DNA of 64,000 nucleotides from CAWFZT01 sp963820415 (GTDB lineage: Bacteria > Chloroflexota > Anaerolineae > Anaerolineales > Anaerolineaceae), in NCBI GenBank assembly GCA_963820415.1, contig CAWFZT010000009.1:364330-428329 (forward strand), in the 5' to 3' direction. The position numbers and the translations under genes are program-made. The notes beneath the pieces were generated by a model. That model was given only the letters and a program-made list of their open reading frames with translations. It was not told the origin of the DNA and ran no database searches. This document shows, piece by piece, positions 55,104 to 63,877 of the stretch (positions are counted from its first letter, which is position 1; each line of letters opens with the position of its first letter).

Positions 55104-55172
55104 AGTATACGGGTAAGCCTATCCCCAATTTGCCTAATCTTCCCAAGGCGAAAAAACCAAAAAATTTACGGA

Positions 55173-55260
55173 TCTTTGGGATTTCCCGTGGAAGAGCCCA
55201 GATTTTGGGGTGTCATGACGCCCCAAAATCAGGTGATCCATTATGGCAATTCCCAATGAA
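55173..55260. repeat. Intergenic palindromic repeat element, copy B
   Basis: The core 55201-55230 is a 30-bp inverted repeat with a single T/G pair (GATTTTGGGG...CCCCAAAATC). Outer arms at 55173-55190 and 55236-55257 (TTTGGGATTTCCCGTGG against ATGGCAATTCCCAA) form a second, imperfect inverted repeat. Arm sequences match copy A near 1.3 kb and the single arm at 63851. Confidence 0.8.
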
Positions 55261-55330
55261 CCAAATCTAATAAACCAAATTTACTTGACCTATTGAACAA
55301 ATGTACTATAATTAGATTCGTCGTTTTTGC

Positions 55331-55359
55331 TTAAACTTTTTCACGTAACCGTATATAAT
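55331..55359 (+). promoter_or_regulatory. Promoter of recA
   Basis: TTAAAC (55331-55336), 17-bp spacer, TATAAT (55354-55359), with an AGGAGA ribosome site and the ATG at 55388. No LexA-type box was recognised. Confidence 0.55.
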
Positions 55360-55387
55360 CAGGATATCGACCGAATAGGAGAGAAAA

Positions 55388-56488
55388 ATGGCCCGAAAAT
55401 CTCAACCACCTGCACAACCTCTACCGCCCAGTATTAACCCGCAGAATGAAGCCCGTCGTGCGGTGCTCGAAAAAGCCCTGGGGGAAATCACCAAGCGTTA
55501 CGGAGATGGCTCGATCATTCGCCTCGGCGAAGCCCATCACCTGGCGGTTGAAGTCATCCCTACCGGGTCGCTCTCCCTGGACATCGCCCTGGGTGTGGGT
55601 GGCATCCCGCGGGCGCGTATCACCGAAATCTACGGGCCAGAATCCTCTGGTAAGACTACCTTGTGCCTGCACATCGTGGCCGAAGCGCAAAAAATGGGTG
55701 GTACAGCCGCCTACATCGACATGGAACACGCTCTGGATCCGGCTTACTCGGTCAGATTGGGTGTCGACGTGGATGACCTGCTCATCTCACAACCCGATAC
55801 CGGCGAACAGGCCCTCGAAATCACCGAAACCCTCGTACGCTCGGGCGCAGTGGATGTAGTGGTGATCGACTCGGTGGCTGCACTGGTGCCCCGCGCCGAA
55901 ATTGAAGGCGATATGGGCGATGCCAGCATGGGTATGCAGGCCCGTCTTATGTCCCAGGCGCTCCGCAAGCTCTCTGGGGCTATCAACCAGACCAAGACCT
56001 CGGTTATTTTCACCAACCAGTTGCGCCAGAAGATCGGCGTCATGTTTGGCAATCCCGAGACCACTCCCGGCGGCCTGGCGCTCAAATTCTATGCCTCCGT
56101 GCGGCTGGACGTCCGGCGTATCCAATCGATCAAGATGGGCGCTGAGATCATCGGCAACCGGGTACGAGTGCGCGTGGTCAAGAACAAGGTTGCCGCCCCA
56201 TTCCGCACCGCCGAATTCGACATCATGTACAACGAAGGAATTTCCAAGGTGGGCGATATCATCGACCTGGCCACCCAGCTCGAAATCATCACCAAGCGCG
56301 GCGCGTTCTTCTCTTACGGCGACATTCGCCTGGGCCAGGGCCGGGAAAACGCCAAAGAATTCCTGCGCCAGAACACCGAGCTTTCCAATGAAATTGAAAC
56401 CGCAGTCCGCCAGCGCGCCCTGGGCGGCGAAATTCCCCTTCCACTCGCCCCAAGCCATGAGGATGACGACTCCCTCGGTGACGAATAG
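55388..56488 (+). CDS. recA: Recombinase RecA
   Basis: A 366-residue RecA: Walker A GPESSGKTTLCLHI (about 83-96), Walker B VVVIDSVAAL, the L1/L2 region with MGDASMGMQARLMSQALRKL and NPETTPGGLALKFY, and an acidic C-terminus (EDDDSLGDE). It forms filaments on single-stranded DNA for strand exchange and SOS induction. Intact and of normal length. Followed by an exported-protein gene whose start overlaps the 3' end of recA. Confidence 0.97.
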   Translation: MARKSQPPAQPLPPSINPQNEARRAVLEKALGEITKRYGDGSIIRLGEAHHLAVEVIPTGSLSLDIALGVGGIPRARITEIYGPESSGKTTLCLHIVAEAQKMGGTAAYIDMEHALDPAYSVRLGVDVDDLLISQPDTGEQALEITETLVRSGAVDVVVIDSVAALVPRAEIEGDMGDASMGMQARLMSQALRKLSGAINQTKTSVIFTNQLRQKIGVMFGNPETTPGGLALKFYASVRLDVRRIQSIKMGAEIIGNRVRVRVVKNKVAAPFRTAEFDIMYNEGISKVGDIIDLATQLEIITKRGAFFSYGDIRLGQGRENAKEFLRQNTELSNEIETAVRQRALGGEIPLPLAPSHEDDDSLGDE

Positions 56489-57020
56489 AATCCGTTTCTC
56501 TCTCCTTATCCTTTCAGCGGCACTGCTCTTTTGCGCAGGCTGTGGGCTACGCCCTTCCCTCCAGGCGCCGGATGCATCTCAAGCGCCCCCTTACCGACCG
56601 CCTACCCTGGCGGTAAAAGGACCAACCTCCACTGCCGAACCCACCCAACCCATCGCAGCAGTCCCCTCGCCCACCATCACCTGCACCGACCAGCTTACTT
56701 ATGTCAGTGACCTGACTGTCCCAGATGGCACGGTTGTTGTACCCAATTCAACCATTGATAAACGCTGGGAAGTCGAAAATTCCGGCACCTGCAACTGGAA
56801 CGAGAACTACCACCTGCGCCAGATTGCCGGGCCAGACGTGGGATTGGCCAAAGACCAGGCGCTTTATCCAGCCCGCAGCGGCAGCCGGGCCAACCTGCGT
56901 ATCGTTCTGACCGCCCCGACGAAACCGGATAAGTACCACATCGTCTGGCAGGCAGTCAACCCGGCAGGACAGCTTTTCGGCGACCCGATTTACATGGACA
57001 TCGTTGTATCAGAACCGTAG
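56463..57020 (+). CDS. Lipoprotein with NBR1-type Ig-like domain
   Basis: The start at ATG 56463 (or 56457) overlaps the recA 3' end in another frame; the frame stays open upstream but only this part is protein-like. A signal sequence (FSLLILSAALLFCAGC) ends in a lipobox. A Pro/Thr-rich linker follows, then a single NBR1 central Ig-like domain (about residues 85-185): TIDKRWEVENSGTCNWNENY, with the Trp and Cys-Asn-Trp pattern typical of the family, and VWQAVNPAGQLFGD. Bacterial members are cell-surface proteins of unknown role, frequent in Anaerolineae. Confidence 0.8.
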   Translation: MTTPSVTNRIRFSLLILSAALLFCAGCGLRPSLQAPDASQAPPYRPPTLAVKGPTSTAEPTQPIAAVPSPTITCTDQLTYVSDLTVPDGTVVVPNSTIDKRWEVENSGTCNWNENYHLRQIAGPDVGLAKDQALYPARSGSRANLRIVLTAPTKPDKYHIVWQAVNPAGQLFGDPIYMDIVVSEP

Positions 57021-57026
57021 AAGGAT

Positions 57027-57974
57027 ATGCCCAACGGGTCATCAACCTGTAGAAGCCTGTTAAGCCTGATATTCCTGCTGGGCCTTATAGGAGGGATCCT
57101 ACTGACCTGCCTGGCATTCTTTGGCGACCACTTACCCCAGGTTCCGGCGGCTATTTCCGTAGTGACCCTGGCGCTGCCTTCCGAAAACCCACAGGCCGCC
57201 GGTCCTACGACCAGGACGCCAGCCTGGGCCAATACGCGCACCCCTTTCCAACCTCTGCCTTCCAGCACTCGCACCAACACCGAACCTCCGCCGACTGCAA
57301 CGCCGACCCCTACAGCGACAGTCCCCTCGCTTACCCCTACGCTAACCCCGACCATCACAAACACGCGTAAACCACGCCTAACCCACACTCCCAGACCGAC
57401 CCATACACCCGTTCCGCCTGCAGAAGCTTCTGTAGAAGGTGTGGTTGGACATGCCCAGTTTTATACCTTGGATTGTGAAGCTCGGTCAGCGGTTGACCTG
57501 GCAGCCTTCTTCGGAGTGGTAATAGACGAAAAAAATTTCCTCAGCAAACTACCCAAATCCGATAATCCAGAAGATGGCTTCGTCGGTGATTATCGCGGAC
57601 CGACCGGCCAGCTCCCGCCTCGATCCTATGGGGTGTACTCTAAACCCGTGGCAGCCCTTTTACGCGATTATGGACTGCAAGCCCACGCAAAAAAGGATTT
57701 CGCCTGGGAAAATTTGCAGGCCGAAATCGCTGCTGGCCGCCCGGTGATGGTATGGATCATCGGTGATACCTGGCCGGGTTACGCCGCGGATTACACCACA
57801 CCCGACGGCCAGACCACTTATGTTGCCAATTACGAGCATACCGCCATCGTCACCGCGTATGACGAAACGACAGTGACGATTTTAGATGGACGCATAACTT
57901 ACCGGCGCACTCTGGAAGAATTTCAGCAGTCCTGGGGCGTGCTGCACAATATGGCTATCACGGTCAGTAACTGA
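57027..57974 (+). CDS. Exported C39-like cysteine peptidase domain protein
   Basis: A 315-residue protein with an N-terminal hydrophobic anchor (LLSLIFLLGLIGGILLTCLAF), a Thr/Pro-rich linker (about residues 55-130, many TPT units) and a Peptidase_C39_2-type papain-fold domain: Cys in YTLDCEARSAVDLAAFFG, His in NYEHTAIVTAYDE and Asp in VTILDGRITY. The anchor orients the domain outside the cell. It starts 6 bp after the NBR1-domain gene, so the two are likely cotranscribed and may work together at the surface. The substrate is unknown. Confidence 0.82.
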   Translation: MPNGSSTCRSLLSLIFLLGLIGGILLTCLAFFGDHLPQVPAAISVVTLALPSENPQAAGPTTRTPAWANTRTPFQPLPSSTRTNTEPPPTATPTPTATVPSLTPTLTPTITNTRKPRLTHTPRPTHTPVPPAEASVEGVVGHAQFYTLDCEARSAVDLAAFFGVVIDEKNFLSKLPKSDNPEDGFVGDYRGPTGQLPPRSYGVYSKPVAALLRDYGLQAHAKKDFAWENLQAEIAAGRPVMVWIIGDTWPGYAADYTTPDGQTTYVANYEHTAIVTAYDETTVTILDGRITYRRTLEEFQQSWGVLHNMAITVSN

Positions 57975-57987
57975 TCGAAAACCCGAG

Positions 57988-59247
57988 TTATGTGCCTTCT
58001 TCCCAGGAGTGAAGGTACTTAACCTGTTCAGCAGTTAGAGTATCCACCTGTATGCCCATAGATTGCAGTTTCAGGCGGGCAATCTCGCGGTCGATCTCAT
58101 CCGGCACACTGTAGACTTTCTTCTCCAGGCGGGCGCCGTTCTTGATTATATATTCGGCGCTGAGCGCCTGGTTGGCAAAGGACATATCCATTACACTGGC
58201 CGGGTGACCTTCTGCAGCCACCAGGTTGATCAGGCGACCTTCGCCTAGTAAGAAAATTTGCCGGCCATCTTTGAACTCATATTGCTCGACGAATGGGCGC
58301 ACCAGGCGCTTGCTGGTTGCCATCTCTTCCATGGCCGGGATATTAATTTCTACATTGAAATGCCCCGAATTGGCTACTATGGCGCCATCTTTCATCACTT
58401 CCAGGTGACGCCGGTCGATCACATTCAGATCTCCGGTAACCGTCACGAAGATATCCCCGATCCGGGCGGCTTCGGCCATCGGCATAACCCGGAAGCCATC
58501 CATGACCGCTTCAAGGGCCGGCAGGGGGTCCACCTCGGTAACGATAACGTTAGCGCCCATGCCACGCGCCCGCATTGCCAGGCCGCGCCCGCACCAACCG
58601 TAGCCGGCCACAACGAAATTCCGGCCTGCCAGCAGGATGTTCGTGGAGCGCACGATACCGTCGATGGTCGATTGGCCAGTTCCATAACGGTTGTCGAACA
58701 GGTGCTTGGTCATCGCGTCGTTGACGGCAATAATCGGGAAGGTCAAAGCTCCATCCATCGCCATGGCGCGCAGGCGCACCACGCCGGTGGTAGTTTCTTC
58801 AGTCCCGCCGACCATTCCGGAGATCAGTTCACGGCGTTCCTTCTGCATCGTGCTGACCAGGTCAGCCCCATCATCCATGGTCATTTGGGGTTTGTGATCC
58901 AGAGCGGCATTGATGTGCTTGTAATAGGTAGCATTGTCCTCGCCTTTGATCGCAAACACTGGAATTTCTTCGTGCGTCACCAGCGAAGCTGCCACGTCAT
59001 CCTGGGTAGACAGAGGGTTAGAGGCGGTCAGGACTATATCCGCCCCGCCTGCCTGGAGAGTCTTCATCAAGTTGGCCGTCTCAGTAGTTACGTGCAGGCA
59101 GGCTGAAACGCGCACACCTTTCAGCGGTTTCTCCTTTGCAAATCTTTCACGAATCATGCGCAGTACAGGCATTTCCCGGTCTGCCCACTCAATCCTCCGG
59201 CGCCCGCCTTCCGCCAGATGAGTATCCTTCACATCAAAATTAGGCAT
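57988..59247 (-). CDS. ahcY: Adenosylhomocysteinase (S-adenosylhomocysteine hydrolase)
   Basis: A 419-residue NAD-dependent enzyme cleaving S-adenosylhomocysteine to homocysteine and adenosine. Seen: LHVTTETANLMKTLQAGG, SNPLSTQDDVAASL, DNRYGTGQSTIDG, the NAD fold VAGYGWCGRGLAMRARG, VTGDLNVIDRRH, NSGHFNVEI and a C-terminal segment with LKLQSMGIQVDTLT. The C-terminus ends after YLHSWEEGT without the Lys-Tyr tail of long forms, as in short bacterial and archaeal versions. Third gene of the mtnA operon. Confidence 0.95.
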   Translation of the reverse strand: MPNFDVKDTHLAEGGRRRIEWADREMPVLRMIRERFAKEKPLKGVRVSACLHVTTETANLMKTLQAGGADIVLTASNPLSTQDDVAASLVTHEEIPVFAIKGEDNATYYKHINAALDHKPQMTMDDGADLVSTMQKERRELISGMVGGTEETTTGVVRLRAMAMDGALTFPIIAVNDAMTKHLFDNRYGTGQSTIDGIVRSTNILLAGRNFVVAGYGWCGRGLAMRARGMGANVIVTEVDPLPALEAVMDGFRVMPMAEAARIGDIFVTVTGDLNVIDRRHLEVMKDGAIVANSGHFNVEINIPAMEEMATSKRLVRPFVEQYEFKDGRQIFLLGEGRLINLVAAEGHPASVMDMSFANQALSAEYIIKNGARLEKKVYSVPDEIDREIARLKLQSMGIQVDTLTAEQVKYLHSWEEGT

Positions 59248-59266
59248 GCTGTTCCTCCAAGAGACC

Positions 59267-60229
59267 TTAGGATATTTTCAACAAGGCATCCAGAGCGCCT
59301 TGATCATCAAATTTCGTACGATAACGCGCCACATATTGCATCGGTGTGTAGAAATGGTTCTGTGTGCCGCGCTGTTCCAGGCAGTACGCCGCCGAAAGCG
59401 CCCCCATCTGACCGCAGGTCTGCCAGTCCAGGCCCAGCCGGTAGCCGCGCAGGAACCCGCCGCGGAAAGCGTCACCCACGCCGGTTGGATCCACGATCCG
59501 CTCAGGTTCAAATACGGGGATCTTGTATTCTCTCCCACAGGCGTACACGCTGGCGCCTTTCTTACCCAAAGTGACAACCATAAATTTCAGGTAAGACAGG
59601 AAATCTTCCTTTGTTAACCCGGTATGTTTCTGAAGCAGCTCAAATTCATAGTCGTTAACAAACAGGCTCTGGGCGCCCTGCACTCCCAGGCAAAGATCCT
59701 CCGCCGAGAGGCGCACGATCTGCTGGCTGGGATCGTAAAGGTAGGGGAAGCCCAGCTCAATGCATTCTTTAATGTATTTTGACATAGCGGCTGGATCGTT
59801 AGGCGAAATGACCACCAGATCCGGTTTCTCTTTGAAACCTCGCAGCGAGACCTCCGCAGCGTGAGCCATTGCTCCAGGATAAAAACTGGCAATCTGGTTA
59901 TTCTCCAGGTCGGTATTCACGAAAAAAGAGGCCGTATACAACCCGGGAATGACCTGAGTACAGCCGGTATCTATCCCCTTGTCTTCAAGCCATTTGCGGT
60001 ATTCTTCGAAATCCTCACCGACCGTAGCCAACAGGCAAGGGCGTTCGCCTAACAGGGCCAGGTTATAGGCAATGTTCGACGCCACGCCCCCTCTCTGGCG
60101 CACCATCGAATCGACTAAAAATGACAGGCTGATCGAATCCAGGCGGTCGGGAAGGATATGGTCTTTAAAACGGCCGGGAAAAGTCATCAAATAATCGTAT
60201 GCGATTGAGCCTGTGCAAATGATAGCCAT
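59267..60229 (-). CDS. PfkB-family carbohydrate/nucleoside kinase, adenosine-kinase-like
   Basis: A 320-residue ribokinase-fold protein. N-terminal ICTGSIAYDYLMTFPGRF, the GGVASNIAYNLALLG motif (PfkB signature 1) and the catalytic DPTGVGDAFRGGFLRGY (signature 2, with the GAGD-type Asp) are clear. Placed between mtnA and ahcY, it most plausibly phosphorylates adenosine released by ahcY, or methylthioribose-type sugars. Adenosine-kinase-like members with this sequence style are common in Chloroflexota and archaea. Substrate is inferred from context. Confidence 0.88.
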   Translation of the reverse strand: MAIICTGSIAYDYLMTFPGRFKDHILPDRLDSISLSFLVDSMVRQRGGVASNIAYNLALLGERPCLLATVGEDFEEYRKWLEDKGIDTGCTQVIPGLYTASFFVNTDLENNQIASFYPGAMAHAAEVSLRGFKEKPDLVVISPNDPAAMSKYIKECIELGFPYLYDPSQQIVRLSAEDLCLGVQGAQSLFVNDYEFELLQKHTGLTKEDFLSYLKFMVVTLGKKGASVYACGREYKIPVFEPERIVDPTGVGDAFRGGFLRGYRLGLDWQTCGQMGALSAAYCLEQRGTQNHFYTPMQYVARYRTKFDDQGALDALLKIS

Positions 60230-60252
60230 GGGGCACCTCTGCTGCTGTTTTT

Positions 60253-61308
60253 TTACTGCTGCTTCATCAGACGGGGCAAATTCTCTTTAAAGGGTGGATG
60301 TACAATCCCTTTCTCGGTCACCAACCCGGTAAAAAGGTGATGAGGGGTCACATCGAAAGCTGGGTTGCGGGCATGCGCCGCCAGTGGAGCAACCGGTTCG
60401 CCGTGGAATTGGATGCCCAGCACCTCGTCCTCGTCGCGCTCTTCGATCGGGATCAAGTCGCCATTCGCCAGGCTGAGGTCGACGGTGGAAGTCGGAAATA
60501 CAGAATAAACCGGCACATCATTGGCATGTGCAGCCAGCGCCAACATGTACGACCCAACTTTATTGGCCACATCCCCGTTGGCAGCCACCCGGTCGGCGCC
60601 AAAAAAGACTTTTTGCGCCAGTCCGCTGCGCAGGAAATAACCCGCCGCACCGTCGCTGATGATCTCATAAGGAATGCCGTACTGTTGCAGTTCCCAGGCG
60701 GTCAGCCGCGATCCTTGCAAGCGTGGGCGGGTTTCATCAACCAGGACTTTAATATGCTTTCCGCTCTCATGCGCCTGGCGGATCACGCCCAGCGCCGTAC
60801 CCCAATCAACCACCGCCAACGAGCCGGTATTGCAATGAGTAATGATTGTTTCTCCATCCAGAATTAACTCAGCGCCGTGCCGGGCCATACGGTGGTTTAT
60901 CTCCACATCTTCTTCAGCGATGCGCACGGCTTCATCCACTACCTGTTGGCGCAGTCCCTCCAAGGTATCAAATGGAACCTCTATAACCGCAAGTATCCGC
61001 TGCAATGCCCAGGCCAGGTTGACTGCCGTTGGACGGGTCATCTTCAATAGGTCTGCCGCCTGGTGCAACTCGGATTTCAAGTCTTGCACCGAGCTGGCTT
61101 GCGAATAACTGGCAGCCAGGGCCATGCCAAACCCGGCTGTCGCGCCGATAGCCGGCGCCCCACGCACCACCATGTCCCGGATAGCAACGGCCACATCGTG
61201 GTAGTCTCTATAGGTGTTTATCTCAAAATGGGCCGGCAAAAGGCGCTGGTCGATCATCCGCAGCTCTCTGCGGTCAAAATCCCATTCCAGGGTTCGCATA
61301 TCCCTCAC
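60253..61308 (-). CDS. mtnA: S-methyl-5-thioribose-1-phosphate isomerase
   Basis: A 351-residue eIF2B-fold isomerase of methionine salvage, converting methylthioribose-1-phosphate to methylthioribulose-1-phosphate. Family marks: VRGAPAIGATAGFGMALAA, ITHCNTGSLAVVDWGTALG with the catalytic Cys, DETRPRLQGSRLTAWEL, VFFGADRVAANGDVANKVG with the catalytic Asp, and IPIEERDEDEVLGI. GAGGGA precedes the ATG. First gene of an operon with the pfkB-type kinase and ahcY, all handling products of SAM use. Confidence 0.95.
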   Translation of the reverse strand: MRDMRTLEWDFDRRELRMIDQRLLPAHFEINTYRDYHDVAVAIRDMVVRGAPAIGATAGFGMALAASYSQASSVQDLKSELHQAADLLKMTRPTAVNLAWALQRILAVIEVPFDTLEGLRQQVVDEAVRIAEEDVEINHRMARHGAELILDGETIITHCNTGSLAVVDWGTALGVIRQAHESGKHIKVLVDETRPRLQGSRLTAWELQQYGIPYEIISDGAAGYFLRSGLAQKVFFGADRVAANGDVANKVGSYMLALAAHANDVPVYSVFPTSTVDLSLANGDLIPIEERDEDEVLGIQFHGEPVAPLAAHARNPAFDVTPHHLFTGLVTEKGIVHPPFKENLPRLMKQQ

Positions 61309-61345
61309 ACCGGGTATCTAAATGGTTTATTTTTAAGCGGGCTAA

Positions 61346-61374
61346 AGTTTAACATGCAATGGATGGTTTGTCAA
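61346..61374 (-). promoter_or_regulatory. Promoter of the mtnA-pfkB-ahcY operon
   Basis: On the minus strand: TTGACA (61369-61374), 17-bp spacer, TAAACT (61346-61351). Leader about 30 bases. No SAM or SAH riboswitch is apparent in so short a leader. Confidence 0.65.
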
Positions 61375-61378
61375 AGCA

Positions 61379-61407
61379 TTGACTTAAATCCAACTATCCG
61401 GTATAAG
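61379..61407 (+). promoter_or_regulatory. Promoter of the lytic transglycosylase gene
   Basis: TTGACT (61379-61384), 17-bp spacer, TATAAG (61402-61407). The start codon at 61423 is about 9 bases after the expected start of transcription, with no ribosome site. Its -35 box is only 4 bp from that of the divergent mtnA promoter. Confidence 0.65.
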
Positions 61408-61422
61408 CCTATTAAGCCTTCT

Positions 61423-63837
61423 ATGCACAAGCAAATCACTATATTGCTGACGGTGATGGTGCTGGTTTGCACCAGTTGCAACGCAGCTCCTCTGTCATTT
61501 TTGGCTACTTCAACCCCGCGGCCGACTGACACCGCCACCATTACGCCCAGTCCGTCTCCCACCCCTACTTTCACCCCAACACCCACCCCTGTGCCAGCCG
61601 TACGGATTGCCCAGGGAGATTGGGCGCTTTTCAGCGGGGATTATGACCGCGCCCAGGTTGAATATCAAAACGCCCTGGATAATGCCCAGGATGATGATAC
61701 CAAAGCCAGTGCGCTGGTCGGCCTGGGGAGAACGCAGTTTCTCAACGGCCGTTGCAAACAAGCTGTGACCACGTTAATAAAAGTCACCCAGGATTACTCT
61801 GAATCGATCCATGCTGCTGATGCTTATTATTTTCTGGGACAGTGCTATTCCAGCCAGTCCAATCCTGCCTCGGCAGCTCACGCCTACCAGCGTTACCTGG
61901 ATTACCGTCCGGGAGTCCTGGACGCCTATATTCAGGAATTACGCGGGGATGCCCTATCCAGCGCAGCGGATTATACGAACGCCATTTCGGCTTACGAGGC
62001 GGCTGCCAGAGCTCCCCAACTGGGGGATGCCGTCTCTTTACAGATAAAAATTGGCCAGGAGTACGCAGAAATGCGCGATTACAAGAATGCCATCCGCACT
62101 TACCTGGCAGCTTATCAGGCCACTACCAACGATTACGAAAAGGCTCAAGCCGATTTATTGCTGGGACGAGCTTACCTGTCTATCGATAAACCCGAACAGG
62201 CCTACGCCCGCTATCAGGATGCGGTCAACAATTACCCGCGTTCCTACGATTCATATTCCGGTCTGGTAGAGCTGGTGAATGCCGGACAGCCGGTAGATGA
62301 CCTGAACCGCGGGCTGGTCGATTATTTTGCCGGGCAAAACGGGCTGGCGATCGAGGCCTTAAAACGGTATATAGCAAACACCCCCAACCATGACGGCACG
62401 GCGCATTATTATTTGGGCTTTGCCCTGAGTTACGAGGGCCAGTATGAAGCCGCTATCGCTGAATGGCAGTCCTTGATCCAGGATCACAGCGGAGATCGCT
62501 TCTGGGCTTCTGCCTGGGATGAGATCGCCTATACACAGTGGGCCAACCTGAACGATTTCAAGGGCGCCGCTCAGACCCTGCTCGATTTTGTCGCCAAATC
62601 CCCTAATGCGCCCGAAGCGCCCGCCTACCTCTATGAAGCCGCACGTGACCTGGAACGTTCGGACGATCTCAAACAAGCCGCTGTCACCTGGCAGCGTTTG
62701 ATCGATGAGTACCCATCCGAGAGCATCAGCCTGCCAGCTTTGTTTTTATCCGGCATCTGCTTATACCGCCTGGCCGATTATACCCACGCTCTGACCGTTT
62801 TCCAGCGCATGCTGGCCCTCTCTACCCAGGCTTCAGACCAGTCACAAGCCTATTTTTGGATTGGTAAGACTCAGAGCGCCCTTTCCGACCCAGAAGCAGC
62901 CAAAGCCTCATTCACGCAGGCGGCTCAAAGTGATCCCACCGGCTATTACACCGAACGCGCCAAAGAAATATTGCAAAATAAACCCCCTCTCGAACCTGCT
63001 GCGAACATCGACCTGGGATTTGACCTGGCCTCCGAACGCCCTGATGCAGAAACCTGGCTGCGCACCACCTTTTCGATCCCAGCAGAGACCAACCTCTCCA
63101 GCCCCGGCCTGCTGGCAGATGATCCGCGCCTGAAACGTGGGGATGCCTTCTGGGAATTAGGTCTTTACAGCCAGGCGAGCGCCGAATTTACCTCCATGAG
63201 CACTGATTTCGTCAAGGATCCCGCCAACAGCTTCCGCCTGCTTGACCACCTGGTCAACCTGGGCTTTTATCGCCTGGCTATTACGACCAGCCGGCAAATA
63301 CTCGACCAGGCCAACCTGGATGATGCCGAGACGCTGACCGCGCCTAAATATTTTACCTATATTCGATTTGGGCCTTATTTCAAAGAGATCATCTTGCCGG
63401 AGGCCGAGCAAAATAACCTGCCCCCACTGCTCTTGTTAAGCGTGATTCGCCAGGAAAGCCTATTCGAAGGTTTTGCCGAGTTTTCCGCCGGGGCCATCGG
63501 AATGATGCAGATTATGCCGGCCACCGCCAAAGACGAGGTGGTCAGAATGGGCTGGCCTCCGAACTACAGTGATAGCGATTTATACCGGCCGATAATCAGC
63601 GTCGGCATTGGAGCGCATTACCTGGCCCGCTTGTGTGACCTGTTCGATGGCAATATTTATGCCGCTCTGGCGGCCTACAATGGCGGACCAGGCAACGCCC
63701 AGGCCTGGAATGACATGGCGAACAACGATCCGGACCTACTGGTGGAAGTGATTCGTCCGGATGAGACGCGCACCTACTTGAAGCAGATTTTTACCTTCAC
63801 CAAAATTTACGAACAGGTCTACCTGCGCGAACCGTAG
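61423..63837 (+). CDS. TPR-repeat soluble lytic transglycosylase, exported lipoprotein
   Basis: An 804-residue protein. The ATG at 61423 (MHKQITILLTVMVLVCTSC) gives a signal peptide with lipobox; the frame is open upstream but crosses the divergent promoters. A TP-rich linker (about 35-60) is followed by a long array of TPR-type helices (residues about 65-600, for example GDWALFSGDYDRAQVEYQNA) and a C-terminal SLT goose-lysozyme-like domain: VIRQESLFEGFAEFSAGAIG with the catalytic Glu, MMQIMPATAKDE and ALAAYNGGPGNAQAW. It cleaves peptidoglycan glycan strands at the cell surface, like Slt70 with a TPR rather than a superhelical neck. Confidence 0.93.
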   Translation: MHKQITILLTVMVLVCTSCNAAPLSFLATSTPRPTDTATITPSPSPTPTFTPTPTPVPAVRIAQGDWALFSGDYDRAQVEYQNALDNAQDDDTKASALVGLGRTQFLNGRCKQAVTTLIKVTQDYSESIHAADAYYFLGQCYSSQSNPASAAHAYQRYLDYRPGVLDAYIQELRGDALSSAADYTNAISAYEAAARAPQLGDAVSLQIKIGQEYAEMRDYKNAIRTYLAAYQATTNDYEKAQADLLLGRAYLSIDKPEQAYARYQDAVNNYPRSYDSYSGLVELVNAGQPVDDLNRGLVDYFAGQNGLAIEALKRYIANTPNHDGTAHYYLGFALSYEGQYEAAIAEWQSLIQDHSGDRFWASAWDEIAYTQWANLNDFKGAAQTLLDFVAKSPNAPEAPAYLYEAARDLERSDDLKQAAVTWQRLIDEYPSESISLPALFLSGICLYRLADYTHALTVFQRMLALSTQASDQSQAYFWIGKTQSALSDPEAAKASFTQAAQSDPTGYYTERAKEILQNKPPLEPAANIDLGFDLASERPDAETWLRTTFSIPAETNLSSPGLLADDPRLKRGDAFWELGLYSQASAEFTSMSTDFVKDPANSFRLLDHLVNLGFYRLAITTSRQILDQANLDDAETLTAPKYFTYIRFGPYFKEIILPEAEQNNLPPLLLLSVIRQESLFEGFAEFSAGAIGMMQIMPATAKDEVVRMGWPPNYSDSDLYRPIISVGIGAHYLARLCDLFDGNIYAALAAYNGGPGNAQAWNDMANNDPDLLVEVIRPDETRTYLKQIFTFTKIYEQVYLREP

Positions 63838-63850
63838 CAATAAACCTGGC

Positions 63851-63877
63851 TCTTTGGGAATTGCCGTAGTGAACTCC
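63851..63877 (+). repeat. Single arm of the dispersed intergenic repeat, copy C
   Basis: This stretch begins TCTTTGGGAATTGCCGTAG and matches the complement of 1362-1389 at about 25 of 28 positions. The palindromic core seen in copies A and B is not present; a short CTAAAC/GTTTAG pair (63885-63916) is all that follows. No gene was recognised in 63838-64000. Confidence 0.6.
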
